Notes: generated by a model from the letters alone, not told the origin. A DNA stretch of 64,000 nt from Allobosea sp035944375 (GCF_035944375.1 NZ_DASZBE010000007.1); one strand, 5' to 3'. Positions 41,913 to 51,157 are shown, counted from the first letter of the stretch. A program made the numbers and translations.

Positions 41913-42800
41913 TCAGGGCGTATCGAGCACGGGTCGGGCCGGGCTCGCCCGGCGTTCGAGAAGCATGAGCGCAAGCCCGGCGGCCACGATCAGGGCTGCG
42001 CCCGCCAGCATCGCGGGCGTCGGCCAGTCGTCGAAGACGAGCCAGCCGAAGATCAGTGCCCAGACGATCAGCGTATACTGATAGGGCGCCACCACCGAGG
42101 CCTCCGCCAGCTTGAGGGAGCGCGTGACGCAGAGATGCGCCGCCATGGCGACGATGCCGAGCAGGCTCAGCAGCGCGAAGTCGCGCGGCGTCGGCGGGAC
42201 CCAGCCGAAGGGCAGGAGCGCCAGGCCGATGAGCAGCGTGCCGAAGGTCTGCAGGCCGACCAGCGTGACGTCCGGCGTCTCGCGCAGATAGCGGCCGGCG
42301 ATCATCAGGAGTGCGAAGAGGGCGCTGCCGAGCACGGCGATCAGCGCGGGCCAGCTCAGGCTCGCGCCCGTCGGGTCGAGTGCCACGACGACGCCAACGA
42401 AGCCGATCGCCACGGCGAGCCAGCGCGGCAGATCGACCTTCTCGCCGAGCAGCAGGGCCGCGAAGACGACAGCCCAGACTGGCGCCGCCATCCAGATCGT
42501 CATGGTGTCGGCGAGCGGCAGATAGACCACCGCCGCGTAGAACAGCGCCGATTCGCTGGCGCCGAGGGCGACACGCAGGAGCTGGAGCCGGGGCCTGGGT
42601 GGGCGAAGCGTGCGCATCAGGCCCTGCCTGACGATGAAGGGGGCAAGGACGACGAGGGCGGCCGCGCTGCGCAGCAGCAGCACCTGCCCGACCGTATAGG
42701 TCGCGACCAGCCATTTCCCCATCACGTCGTTCAGGGAGAACATCAGGATGCCCAGCAGCATCATGCCGATTCCGGCGAGGGTGGCGTTGCGGGTGGGCAT
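41913..42800 (-). CDS. EamA/DMT-superfamily transporter
   Basis: A 295-residue membrane protein with about ten predicted helices in two EamA halves, the layout of drug/metabolite exporters. The N-terminal half starts GIGMMLLGILMFSLNDVMGKW, and the second ends in GAALIVAAGLALMLLE. The ATG at 42800 begins the first hydrophobic segment correctly. It is divergent from the ArsR/SRPBCC pair. The exported compound is unknown. Confidence 0.9.
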   Translation of the reverse strand: MPTRNATLAGIGMMLLGILMFSLNDVMGKWLVATYTVGQVLLLRSAAALVVLAPFIVRQGLMRTLRPPRPRLQLLRVALGASESALFYAAVVYLPLADTMTIWMAAPVWAVVFAALLLGEKVDLPRWLAVAIGFVGVVVALDPTGASLSWPALIAVLGSALFALLMIAGRYLRETPDVTLVGLQTFGTLLIGLALLPFGWVPPTPRDFALLSLLGIVAMAAHLCVTRSLKLAEASVVAPYQYTLIVWALIFGWLVFDDWPTPAMLAGAALIVAAGLALMLLERRASPARPVLDTP

Positions 42801-42923
42801 GCGGAACGGTTCGCCTGGCGGAGGATCGATCTTGAGTGCATCGCTTTGACGGAGCGCGTCGCGATGGGCAAGCGCCCGCCTCGCAGGCGAGGCAGACGCA
42901 AAGCGCCGCACAATAATTTTGTA

Positions 42924-42942
42924 TTGACTTAATTAAGTAATA
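42924..42942. promoter_or_regulatory. Operator/promoter of the ArsR-SRPBCC operon
   Basis: ACTTAATTAAGT (42927-42938) is a perfect 12-bp palindrome extended imperfectly on both sides, 20 bases before the arsR-type ATG. TTGACT (42924-42929) overlaps it as a possible -35. This fits autorepression by the ArsR-family protein. Confidence 0.65.
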
Positions 42943-42958
42943 GCGGAATCATCGACCC

Positions 42959-43276
42959 ATGGACGCCTTCACCGCGCTCGCCGACCCGACCCGCCGCCGC
43001 ATCGTCGAGATGCTGGCGGAGGGTGAACTCTCGGCCGGGGAGATCGGGGAGCGTTTCACGCTGTCGGCACCGGCGATCTCGCAGCACCTCAAGGCGCTGC
43101 GCGAGGCCGGGCTGGTCCGGGTCACGGTCGCAGGCCAGCGGCGCATCTATGCGCTGGATCCAGACGGCATCGACGGCTTCGAGCAATGGGTCCGGCGCGT
43201 GCGCGCCTTCTGGCCCGACAGGTTGGCGGCTCTCGAGGCCGCGCTACGAAAGCCCGATCCGGGCGAGGAGGCGTGA
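42959..43276 (+). CDS. ArsR-family winged-helix regulator
   Basis: A 105-residue regulator, almost entirely a winged helix: ALADPTRRRIVEMLAEGELSAGEIGERFTLSAPAISQHLKALREAGLV. It lacks the CxC metal site of true arsenic sensors, so it belongs to the metal-free group that commonly precedes SRPBCC genes. The stop overlaps the start of the downstream SRPBCC gene, so it is a coupled pair. Confidence 0.93.
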   Translation: MDAFTALADPTRRRIVEMLAEGELSAGEIGERFTLSAPAISQHLKALREAGLVRVTVAGQRRIYALDPDGIDGFEQWVRRVRAFWPDRLAALEAALRKPDPGEEA

Positions 43277-43845
43277 TGCAGACGCAGGCACAGCAGGCGG
43301 ACAAGAAGACCTATGGCGAGGTGCTGGAGAGCGGGGCGGTGCGCTTCGAGCGCCTGCTGCCGGGGCCGATCGAGCGGGTCTGGGCCTATCTGGTCGAGGA
43401 TGAGAAGCGCGCGACCTGGTTCTGCGGCGGCGAGACGGAGTCGCGGGCCGGCGGCAGAATCGACCTGTTCTTCAAGCATTCCCGCATCACCGACGAGGCG
43501 CCGCCCGAGAGCGCCCGCAAGATGAACGACGAGGGCGCCCTGATGAGCGGCACCGTCACCGTCTATGAGCCTCCGCACCGTCTGGCCTTCAACTGGGTCG
43601 GCATGGGCGATCCCGATTCCGATGTCGAGATCGAGCTGACGGCGGTGGGCGACGGGGTGCGCCTGGTGCTGATCCACCGCAGGCTGGCGACGAAGCACCG
43701 CATGGCGATGGTCTCCAGCGGCTGGCACCTGCATCTCGGCCTGCTCGAGGATCAACTGCGCGGGCGCAAGCCGGGCCCCTTCTGGTCGGTCCATGAGCCG
43801 CTGATGGCGGAGTATGCGGAGATGCAGAAGGACGTGGCGGTCTAG
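43276..43845 (+). CDS. SRPBCC/AHSA1-domain protein
   Basis: A 189-residue helix-grip (START-like) protein of the AHSA1 group: FERLLPGPIERVWAYLVEDEKRATWFCGGE, then SGTVTVYEPPHRLAFNW and a C-terminal SSGWHLHLGLLEDQL. These proteins bind hydrophobic ligands in a cavity. It is coupled to the ArsR-type gene by a shared base, and this pairing is common in proteobacteria, but the ligand is unknown. Confidence 0.9.
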   Translation: MQTQAQQADKKTYGEVLESGAVRFERLLPGPIERVWAYLVEDEKRATWFCGGETESRAGGRIDLFFKHSRITDEAPPESARKMNDEGALMSGTVTVYEPPHRLAFNWVGMGDPDSDVEIELTAVGDGVRLVLIHRRLATKHRMAMVSSGWHLHLGLLEDQLRGRKPGPFWSVHEPLMAEYAEMQKDVAV

Positions 43846-43867
43846 GTGACCTGCGGGCGGGCGCTGC

Positions 43868-46105
43868 TCAGCCAGCGGCCCGCATCGTCTCTGAGTCCTG
43901 AGAAGCGACCTCGCCCGGGCCGCCGGCCCCCAGCGCCAGCATGGTGCGCAGAAGTGCGGTCTGCAGGGCGGTGACGTCGGCGTCACGGCCGGAGCGGAGG
44001 GCGGCTTCGGCGGCCCGTGCGTCCGCCTCGAACGCGCGGAAACCGAGCGTGCCGGCGACGCCCTTCAGGGTGTGCAGCTCGCGCAGGGCGACATCGGTTT
44101 CGCCTGTCTGCACCGCCCGGGCCGCCTCGGCCGTCGAGCGGGTCGCGTCGGGCCAGAACTGGCGCGTCAGCTCGTCGAGCAGATCGGTGCCGATCTCGCG
44201 GGCCAGCGCGCCCCGGATGCCATGGTCGACGAGGGCCTGTCCGTCGTCGGCCGGGGCGGGGTCCACATGCCCAGGGGCAGGGGCGCGCGCGACGGTCCGC
44301 CCGCCCTCCGGCAGCCATTTGGCGAGAATGCCCGTCATCTTCGCGCGGTTGATCGGCTTGGCGACGAAATCGCTCATGCCGGCGGCCAGGCAGGCCTCCC
44401 GGTCGCTGGCGAAGGCATTGGCGGTGAGGCCGACGATCGGCAGATCGCGCAACCCTTGCTCGCGGATGGCGCGGGTGGCTTCGAGGCCGCTCATCAGCGG
44501 CATCTGCATGTCCATCAGGATGAGATCATAGGCCGTGGCGCCCGCCAGATGGGCGGCGATCCGGCCGTCCGGTGCGTGATCGACTTGGAGTCCGAGGCGC
44601 TGCAGCAATTCGCTGGCGACGGCGAAGTTGATCGGGTTGTCTTCGGCGACGAGCACGCGGCCGACGAAACGATCCGGCGTGACGGTTGGCGGAGCGAGCT
44701 CCGAAGCTGGCTGCGGCTTGGAGACAGGCCCGACGGGCAGGGTGAACCAGAAGCGCGTGCCGCGCTCCTCGCGCGAGGACACGCCGATCTCGCCTCCCAG
44801 CGAGCCGATCAGCCGCCGGCAGATCGCCAGACCCAGACCGGTGCCGCCGAAGCGGCGGTTGATGGTGACGTCGAGCTGGCTGAAATCCTGAAACAGGCGC
44901 TCTCGTGCCTCTTCGGGGATGCCGATGCCGGTATCCTCGACTTCGACGCGCAGCCGGTTGCCGGCTTCGATGCTGCACACCAACCTGACCCAGCCGGTGT
45001 CGGTGAACTTCACTGCATTGCCGACGAGGTTGAACAGAAGCTGGCGCAGGCGCGTCGGATCCGTCGTGATCATCGCGGGCGGGTGCTGGACATGCAGTAC
45101 GATGCCTTTGTCCTCGGCGCGCCGGCCCATCACGTTGGCGACGGTGGAACAGACCTCGGCGAGGTCGAAGGATTTGATCTCGAAGTCGACCGCGCCGGAT
45201 TCCAGCTTGGAGTAGTCGAGGATGTCGTCGATCAGCGCCAGCAGCGTGTCGCTGCAATCGCCGATGACGCCGAGCCTTTCGCGCTGTGCCGGGGTCATTG
45301 ACGAATCCCGCATGATGTCGACCATGCCGATGATGCCGTTCAGCGGCGTGCGGATCTCGTGGCTCATCGTCGCCAGGAAGATCGACTTGGCGCGGGCTCC
45401 GGCCTCGGCGCGCTCGGCCGCCTCGGCGTTCTCGATGCTGAGCCGCTCGAAACGGCGCCGGGCGATGCGAATATGGTAGAGCTGGACGCCGAGATAGACC
45501 ACGATCAGCGCGAGCGAGCCGATCAGGGCCGTCATCGCGTGGCCGAGCTGCTCATAGGCCGCGGTCAACTCACCGCGGTCCTGCACCCGGATGCGCGACT
45601 GCGCGAGATTGGTGATGTTCAGAAGTCGTTCGGTGAGTTGCGCCAGAGGCGCGAGCTCGCCCAGCAAGGCCAGGATTGGCTGCGTCGGTGGGCTGGAACT
45701 CTCCAGCGCATCGACCAGAGTCGCCATCTGCAGGATGCGCTCGCGCGCTTCCCGCGCCAGCGTGACGATGTCGGGATCCTGTCCGAACTTCTTCCGGTAA
45801 TGGTCGCTCGTGAGCACCGTGGTCCGGCTGTAGAGGATATCGTAGCGCAGCGTGACGTCGGCGCGCAGCTCCGGGCTGAATCCGTCCTTCAGGTCCCGCA
45901 CGACGGTGGCGAGCTTCTTGACCTCGCGGTCCAGCTGATAGGCCGCCCAGACGACGTCCTCGCGGACGCTCTCCTCGGTCGCCCGATGGCGGGTGCCGAG
46001 CGCAGAGAATGTCGCCATGACGACGACGCCCAGAAGGAGGCTGACTCCCAGAAGGGCCAGAATCCCGAGGTTGTTCAGCCGGTTCGGGTTGGCGCGCTTC
46101 TCCAT
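43868..46105 (-). CDS. Hybrid sensor histidine kinase with receiver and HPt domains
   Basis: A 745-residue multi-step phosphorelay kinase. Two membrane helices (about 13-36 and 191-212) enclose a periplasmic helical sensor of about 150 residues. A HisKA domain has H249 in SHEIRTPLNG, followed by an HATPase domain (NLVGNAVKF, DTGIGIP, GTGLGLAI), a receiver with D532 in LILMDMQMP, and a C-terminal HPt domain with H678 in LHTLKGVAGTLGF. All four phospho-transfer sites are intact. It is the last gene of a run with a molybdopterin-fold periplasmic protein and an HD-GYP regulator. Confidence 0.93.
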   Translation of the reverse strand: MEKRANPNRLNNLGILALLGVSLLLGVVVMATFSALGTRHRATEESVREDVVWAAYQLDREVKKLATVVRDLKDGFSPELRADVTLRYDILYSRTTVLTSDHYRKKFGQDPDIVTLAREARERILQMATLVDALESSSPPTQPILALLGELAPLAQLTERLLNITNLAQSRIRVQDRGELTAAYEQLGHAMTALIGSLALIVVYLGVQLYHIRIARRRFERLSIENAEAAERAEAGARAKSIFLATMSHEIRTPLNGIIGMVDIMRDSSMTPAQRERLGVIGDCSDTLLALIDDILDYSKLESGAVDFEIKSFDLAEVCSTVANVMGRRAEDKGIVLHVQHPPAMITTDPTRLRQLLFNLVGNAVKFTDTGWVRLVCSIEAGNRLRVEVEDTGIGIPEEARERLFQDFSQLDVTINRRFGGTGLGLAICRRLIGSLGGEIGVSSREERGTRFWFTLPVGPVSKPQPASELAPPTVTPDRFVGRVLVAEDNPINFAVASELLQRLGLQVDHAPDGRIAAHLAGATAYDLILMDMQMPLMSGLEATRAIREQGLRDLPIVGLTANAFASDREACLAAGMSDFVAKPINRAKMTGILAKWLPEGGRTVARAPAPGHVDPAPADDGQALVDHGIRGALAREIGTDLLDELTRQFWPDATRSTAEAARAVQTGETDVALRELHTLKGVAGTLGFRAFEADARAAEAALRSGRDADVTALQTALLRTMLALGAGGPGEVASQDSETMRAAG

Positions 46106-46133
46106 GCCCTTGCGCTTGGCTCCTGTCTTCGTT

Positions 46134-46637
46134 TCAGCGCACCTCGATTGTTTTGACCTGCCAGGCGGAGCGACCGAAATAGAGTTCGTTGTAGAGCGAG
46201 GAGTCTTCGTCGAAGGGGTAGATCACGAAGATCGGCCCCTTCTCGCGCACCGAGATGGGCTTGCCGTTGATCTTGGTGGCGAGGATCACCGGCCATTTGC
46301 GGAGATCGGCGAGGGGGATCTCGACAGCATAGTCGTTGAGCGCCGTCACCTTGAGGACGGTGCCGCTCGCGCCGACGAGGTCCAGCAGCGCCGCGCCGAG
46401 CGGCCCCTCGAACTGCGTCTTCTGCGGATACCACGGCGTGCTCGCCGTTGTGGTGCGCCTGGGCAGGGCCTCCAGCATGGCGGCGTCGAAGGTGGCACCC
46501 TCGGGCGCGTTGCGGTTGGCGATCTTGCCGGAGACGGTGAGGATCACCGGCCCCTTGGGGGCGGCGATCTCGGCGGCTGTGGCCCAACCGGCGAAGCCGA
46601 GCCAGGCGATGCAGAGGAAGGCGAAGCGGGTCAGCAT
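46134..46637 (-). CDS. Exported oxidoreductase molybdopterin-fold protein lacking the cofactor cysteine
   Basis: A 167-residue exported protein with a signal peptide (about 1-22) and a sulfite-oxidase/YedY-like fold: TLEALP-type MLEALPRRT, FEGPLGAALLDLVGA, ALNDYAVEIPLADL, LATKINGKPISVREKGPIFVIYPF and SAWQVKTIEV. The only cysteine (C9) is in the signal peptide, so the usual molybdenum-ligating Cys is missing and cofactor binding is doubtful. Gaps of 29 and 28 bases separate it from the HD-GYP gene and the hybrid kinase. I infer that it is a periplasmic partner or ligand-binding part for that kinase. Confidence 0.8.
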   Translation of the reverse strand: MLTRFAFLCIAWLGFAGWATAAEIAAPKGPVILTVSGKIANRNAPEGATFDAAMLEALPRRTTTASTPWYPQKTQFEGPLGAALLDLVGASGTVLKVTALNDYAVEIPLADLRKWPVILATKINGKPISVREKGPIFVIYPFDEDSSLYNELYFGRSAWQVKTIEVR

Positions 46638-46666
46638 GTTGGCGGCTCCTGCCGATGATTGCGGGG

Positions 46667-47728
46667 TCAGCTGGCGAGCGCGATGGCGGGCGTCAGCGGG
46701 TCCGATGTGGCGTTGATCAAAGCGAGAATCTCGCTCCAGCGGGCTTCGAAGGCGGCGACGCAGGCCGGGTCGAAATGGCGGCCGGACCCCGCGAGGATGA
46801 ACTGGCGGGCATCTTCCGGCGGCCGGCCGGGCCGGTAGATTCGGTTGGCGCAGAGGGCCTCGAACACATCCGCCACGGCGGCGATCCGCCCCTCGATGGG
46901 GATTTGCTGTCCGGCCAGCCCGCGCGGATAGCCCTTGCCGTCCCAGCGCTCGTGATGGGTGCTGGCGATCCGCTCGGCGCATCGCATCAGGGCCGAGCGG
47001 CCATCGGCGAGGATGGCCTCCCCGATCGAGACATGGGTGCGCATCACCGCCATCTCCTCATCGGTGAGGCGGCCTGGTTTCTGCAGGATGAAGTCGGGAA
47101 TGCCGATCTTGCCGACGTCGTGCATCGGGGCGGCAGCGTGGATGGTCTCGCATTGTTCGGCGTCGAGGCCGAGCCCCTCGGCGATGATCCGGCACAGCGC
47201 GGCCATGCGCGCGACATGATCGCCGGTGTGGCCGTCGCGGCAGTCGATCGCCCGGGACAGCCGCCGCGCCATGTCGCGCTGGCTCTCGATCAGATCCTGC
47301 GTCGCCTGGCGGACCTCCTTGGCGAGCCAGGCGGCCTTGTCGCGCATCGCCGTCTGGGCCTCGCGCAGGCCGAGCAGGTTCTGGACGCGGACGCGCAGTT
47401 CGACCGGCTCGATCGGCTTGTGCAGGAAGTCGGTGGCGCCTGCGTCGAGAGCGGCGATCCGGGTCTCGCGCTGCTCGCTGGTGGTGACCATGACGATGGG
47501 CTGGTCGCGATGGCTTGGCAACTGCCGCAGTGCGCGGATGAAGCTGACACCGTCCATCTCCGGCATCAGATAGTCGACCAGCACGAGGTCGAATTCGATG
47601 CTCGCCGCCGCTTCGAGCGCGTCGAGAGGATTGGAGAAAACGGAGATGTGGTGGTCGCCGATATTGTTCACGATGCCCCGCAACACCATCAGATAGGTGC
47701 GGTTGTCGTCGACGATCATGATCTTCAT
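46667..47728 (-). CDS. Response regulator with HD-GYP phosphodiesterase domain
   Basis: A 353-residue protein: a receiver domain with phospho-acceptor D52 (LVLVDYLMPEMDG) and K104, then an HD-GYP domain with HDVGKIG (residues 203-209) and HHERWDGKGYP (258-268). The catalytic and signature residues are all present, so it should hydrolyse cyclic-di-GMP on phosphorylation. It opens the operon whose last gene is the hybrid kinase, its likely partner. Confidence 0.93.
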   Translation of the reverse strand: MKIMIVDDNRTYLMVLRGIVNNIGDHHISVFSNPLDALEAAASIEFDLVLVDYLMPEMDGVSFIRALRQLPSHRDQPIVMVTTSEQRETRIAALDAGATDFLHKPIEPVELRVRVQNLLGLREAQTAMRDKAAWLAKEVRQATQDLIESQRDMARRLSRAIDCRDGHTGDHVARMAALCRIIAEGLGLDAEQCETIHAAAPMHDVGKIGIPDFILQKPGRLTDEEMAVMRTHVSIGEAILADGRSALMRCAERIASTHHERWDGKGYPRGLAGQQIPIEGRIAAVADVFEALCANRIYRPGRPPEDARQFILAGSGRHFDPACVAAFEARWSEILALINATSDPLTPAIALAS

Positions 47729-48141
47729 GGGCCTACCCTCGAGCGCGCGGTCGTTTGCCTCGCGGACCCCGTGTTCATTCGGGCCGCGGGTCGCCGGCCG
47801 GTAGGCTCCTGACGGGCGGCTTCCAAAAGGTCACTCCGCCGTCCGTTCGACCGGTCCTAGCGCCATCGGTTTAAAATTGTCTCAATTCAAATGTAGAAAG
47901 GGCCTTCTTTTTGGAGGAGAGCGAACCGGAGCGATATTATTCCAGCAGCGAGGCATTCCTGGTCGCTGTTCTGCTTGATTTCCTGGAATCTGCCTTTACG
48001 TCAGACATCGATGGTCTTCCGGACAGTCGTTTTGCCGCGCCGACTGCAGGACGCGCGGGACATGGGCCCGTATCGTGTCATTTCATCTTGCGGATTCATG
48101 CGTAAACAGGCATCGGGTCGAGCCTCAACTCCGGGACCTTC
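47729..48141. other. 413-base divergent intergenic region of the signalling island
   Basis: It lies between the starts of two divergent signalling operons. It is AT-richer than its flanks around 47868-47900. The stretch 47939-47990 can fold: ATTCCAG and CTGGAAT flank a CAGCGA/TCGCTG stem with an 11-base loop. A 64-codon open frame on the plus strand (47911-48105, TTG start) has no family features, so I do not call a gene. Confidence 0.45.
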
Positions 48142-49635
48142 ATGCCGATCTCGCAAGCCCTTTTCCGGCGCACCAACCTGCTGATCATGCTGATGGGCCT
48201 CGCGGTTCTCGTCGCGATCGTCGCCGGTTCGCTCTGGCTGACCCTGGCTTCCGAGCGCTCCTTCGCTCAGGTGGTCGAGACTCGCGAGGTGCGCAGTGCC
48301 TCGGCCGATCTCATGTCTCTGGTGCAGGACGCCGAGACGGGCCAGCGCGGTTTCCTGCTGACGCGGGATTCGGCCTATCTCGCTCCCTATGTCGATGCCG
48401 TGGCGCGTTATCAGGAGCGCTTCCGGAGGCTGAGCCAGGCTGTCTCGGACGAGCCTGACATGATGCCCGACGTGGAGCGGCTGCGCGCGGCGATCGATGC
48501 CAAGATGGCGGAGGTGACCGACAGCGTGCGGGCGGCTCAACGCGGCGATTTCGAAGCCGCGCTCGCGATCGTGCTCAACGGGCGTGGCAAGACACTGATG
48601 GACGAGGCGAGGGCCCGCTTCGCCAGCATCCTCGAACGGTCCGAGACACGGCTCCTGGAAGCCATCTCGAACCAGGAGACGGCAGCCTCACGCCTGCGCT
48701 GGGGCACCATCCTCGGTGCCATGGTGATCCTCGGGCTCGCCGCCGCCGCCGCCTGGACGATCCTGGGCTATACCAACGAGATCGTCGATGCGCGGCGCGA
48801 GCTCGAGGGGCTCAACGCCGGTCTCGAGGAGCGCGTGCGCGAACGCACCGACGCGCTGGTGAAGGCCAATCAGGAGATCCAGCGCTTCGCCTATATCGTC
48901 ACGCATGATTTGCGCGCGCCTCTGGTCAACATCATGGGCTTCACCAGCGAGCTGGAGGAAACCCTCAAGCCGATCGAGGCCTATCTCCACGCCGAGGAGG
49001 ACAAGGCCGCTGGGTTGAAGGCCGAGGCCGAGACCGCGCTGAAGACCGACGCGCCCGAGGCGCTGGACTTCATCCGCTCCTCGACGCGGAAGATGGACGG
49101 GCTGATCAACGCGATCCTGAAGATCTCGCGCGAGGGCAGCCGGGCTCTGAAGCCCGAGCGGGTGATGCTCGATGCGCTACTGGAGGCGGCCGCGGCGGCC
49201 GTGCACCATCAGGCCAGCGAGACGGGCGGCGGCATCGCCATCGAGGCGAAGACAGACCGCATCGTCAGCGATCGCTTCTCGCTCGACCAGATCATCGGCA
49301 ACCTGCTCGACAACGCCATCAAGTATCGCGCGCCCGACCGGCCCCTGCAGATCGTCGCGCGCACGCTCAACCCGCGGCCGGGCTGGGTCGCGATCGAGAT
49401 CGAGGACAATGGCCGCGGCATCGCAGCTGGCGACCATGAGCGGATTTTCGAGCTGTTCCGCCGGTCGGGAACACAAAATACACCCGGCGAGGGGATCGGG
49501 CTTGCGCATGTGCGCACGCTCGTGCGCAACCTCGGCGGAGACATCACCGTCCGGTCGGAGTTCGGCGTGGGAACGACCTTCACGATCCTGCTGCCGGCCG
49601 ATCTGCGGAGCGTGAAGCGGAGCCACCAGCCATGA
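48142..49635 (+). CDS. CHASE3-domain sensor histidine kinase
   Basis: A 497-residue membrane kinase. Helices at about 12-34 and 188-210 flank a periplasmic CHASE3 domain (QDAETGQRGFLLT near 62-74). A coiled-coil leads to a HisKA domain with H255 in YIVTHDLRAPL, an insertion, and RSSTRKMDGLINAILKISR. An HATPase domain follows (NLLDNAIKY, EDNGRGI, EGIGLAHVRTLV). Its stop overlaps the start of a lone receiver gene by 4 bases. Confidence 0.93.
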   Translation: MPISQALFRRTNLLIMLMGLAVLVAIVAGSLWLTLASERSFAQVVETREVRSASADLMSLVQDAETGQRGFLLTRDSAYLAPYVDAVARYQERFRRLSQAVSDEPDMMPDVERLRAAIDAKMAEVTDSVRAAQRGDFEAALAIVLNGRGKTLMDEARARFASILERSETRLLEAISNQETAASRLRWGTILGAMVILGLAAAAAWTILGYTNEIVDARRELEGLNAGLEERVRERTDALVKANQEIQRFAYIVTHDLRAPLVNIMGFTSELEETLKPIEAYLHAEEDKAAGLKAEAETALKTDAPEALDFIRSSTRKMDGLINAILKISREGSRALKPERVMLDALLEAAAAAVHHQASETGGGIAIEAKTDRIVSDRFSLDQIIGNLLDNAIKYRAPDRPLQIVARTLNPRPGWVAIEIEDNGRGIAAGDHERIFELFRRSGTQNTPGEGIGLAHVRTLVRNLGGDITVRSEFGVGTTFTILLPADLRSVKRSHQP

Positions 49636-50075
49636 CCCATGCAAAACCCGTGTCGATCGTGATGATCGAGGATGATGAAGGCCACGCGCGGCTGATCGAA
49701 AAGAACATTCGGCGCGCCGGTGTGAACAACGAGATCATCCCCTTCACCAACGGCACTGAGGCGCTGGCCTATCTGTTCGGCCCCGACGGTTCGGGCATGG
49801 TCAGCTCCGGGCGCCAGCTCCTGATCCTGCTCGATCTCAACCTGCCCGACATGGGCGGTGTCGACATCCTCGAGAAGGTCAAGGCCAACGCCCACACCAA
49901 GCGCTCGCCCGTGGTCGTGCTCACCACCACCGACGACAGCCGCGAGATCCAGCGCTGCTACGATCTCGGCGCCAATGTCTACATCACCAAGCCGGTCAAC
50001 TATGACGGCTTCGCCAATGCGATCCGACAGCTCGGGCTGTTTTTCTCGGTCATGCAGGTGCCGGAAACCCCGTGA
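49632..50075 (+). CDS. Single-domain response regulator (Rcp1-like)
   Basis: A 147-residue stand-alone receiver with acid pocket IEDDEGH, phospho-acceptor D68 in LLDLNLPDMGG and lysine in ITKPVNYDGF. It lacks an output domain and has the long loop after strand 2 seen in Rcp1-type regulators, which relay phosphate from phytochrome-like kinases. It overlaps both neighbouring kinase genes, so the trio is probably translated together. Confidence 0.92.
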   Translation: MTHAKPVSIVMIEDDEGHARLIEKNIRRAGVNNEIIPFTNGTEALAYLFGPDGSGMVSSGRQLLILLDLNLPDMGGVDILEKVKANAHTKRSPVVVLTTTDDSREIQRCYDLGANVYITKPVNYDGFANAIRQLGLFFSVMQVPETP

Positions 50076-51145
50076 CTCCGGCCCGTGACCCGTCGATGTC
50101 CCCTCGGCAACTAACCGTCCTGTACATCGATGACGACCCGGCGCTGGGCCGGCTCGTGCAGCGCATTCTCAAGCGCAAGGGCTATGCGGTCGAGCATGTC
50201 GGCCATGCCGAAGCGGGGCTGGCGCGCATCAGGGCGGGCGGCGTCGACGCGGTGATCCTCGACCACGACCTCGGGACCAGTCTCGGGCTCGACCTCCTCG
50301 CGCAACTCGCCGAGGTCGAGGGGGCGCCGCCGGTGGTCTACGTCACCGCCTCGTCGGAACTCGCCATCGCGGTGCAGGCGCTCAAGGCGGGTGCGGTCGA
50401 CTATGTCGTCAAGACGATCGGCGAGGATTTCGAGATCCTGCTCACCTCGGCGCTGGAGCAGTCGGTCGAGCGGGCGCGGCTGATGCGGGCGAAAGAGGAG
50501 GCCGAACGCGAGGTCCGGGCGGCGCGCGACCGGGCCATCGTGCTGCTGGCGGAGGTCAACCACCGCGTCGCCAACAGCCTGTCGCTGGTCTCCTCACTGG
50601 TGCGGATGCAGGCTTCGTCCGTGCAGGATGCGGGTGCCCGGGCGGCGCTGGCCGAGACGCAGGCGCGCATCACCGCGATCGGCAATCTTCACCGCAGCCT
50701 CTACACCTCCGACGACGTTCGCACGGTCGATCTCGCGGCCTATCTCGACACGCTGGTGCGGGAACTCGGGCATTCGATGTCATCGGCCGGGCGGACGCCC
50801 GACGTCCGTTTCGAGGCGGTGCCGATCCAGATGAAAACGGACAGGGCCGTCTCGATCGGGATGATCGTGACGGAACTCGTCACCAATGCGATCAAATACG
50901 CCTATCCCGAGGGAACCGGGGAGATCAGGGTGTCCCTTGCGCGGGACAGCGATGGCTCGACCATCCTCGTGGTCGCCGATGACGGGATCGGCTGGTCCGG
51001 ACAGGGGCGGGCAACGGGCACCGGTCTCGGTGGCAAGATCGTCGGCGCGATGGCGCGAAGCCTGGGCACCGAGATCGCGTACGCGCCCCAGTCGCGCGGC
51101 ACGCGCGTGACGATGCGCATCGCGGAGGACGAGGCGGCGGCCTGA
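50072..51145 (+). CDS. Receiver-HisKA_2 histidine kinase
   Basis: About 350 residues: an N-terminal receiver (VLYIDDDPAL, D64 in VILDHDLG, K114), then a HisKA_2-type dimerisation region with H164 in AEVNHRVANSLSLVSSLVRMQ, and an HATPase domain with N-box TELVTNAIKYAYP. The N-box starts with Glu rather than His, so it is HisKA_2 rather than HWE. It has no membrane segment. The GTG at 50072 overlaps the previous stop; an ATG at 50096 is an alternative. It can both receive and emit phosphate signals. Confidence 0.9.
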   Translation: MTPARDPSMSPRQLTVLYIDDDPALGRLVQRILKRKGYAVEHVGHAEAGLARIRAGGVDAVILDHDLGTSLGLDLLAQLAEVEGAPPVVYVTASSELAIAVQALKAGAVDYVVKTIGEDFEILLTSALEQSVERARLMRAKEEAEREVRAARDRAIVLLAEVNHRVANSLSLVSSLVRMQASSVQDAGARAALAETQARITAIGNLHRSLYTSDDVRTVDLAAYLDTLVRELGHSMSSAGRTPDVRFEAVPIQMKTDRAVSIGMIVTELVTNAIKYAYPEGTGEIRVSLARDSDGSTILVVADDGIGWSGQGRATGTGLGGKIVGAMARSLGTEIAYAPQSRGTRVTMRIAEDEAAA

Positions 51146-51157
51146 GCCGTCAGCGGG

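Noticed and set aside
40741..42714. 657-codon minus-strand frame apparently joining a DMT-like start to alcohol dehydrogenase
   Set aside because: Only its last 376 codons are real. The front part is an out-of-frame shadow of the DMT exporter gene, which is read in another frame.
47911..48105. 64-codon plus-strand frame in the signalling-island gap
   Set aside because: TTG start, no family features and poor composition. The stretch is better explained as leader or promoter.
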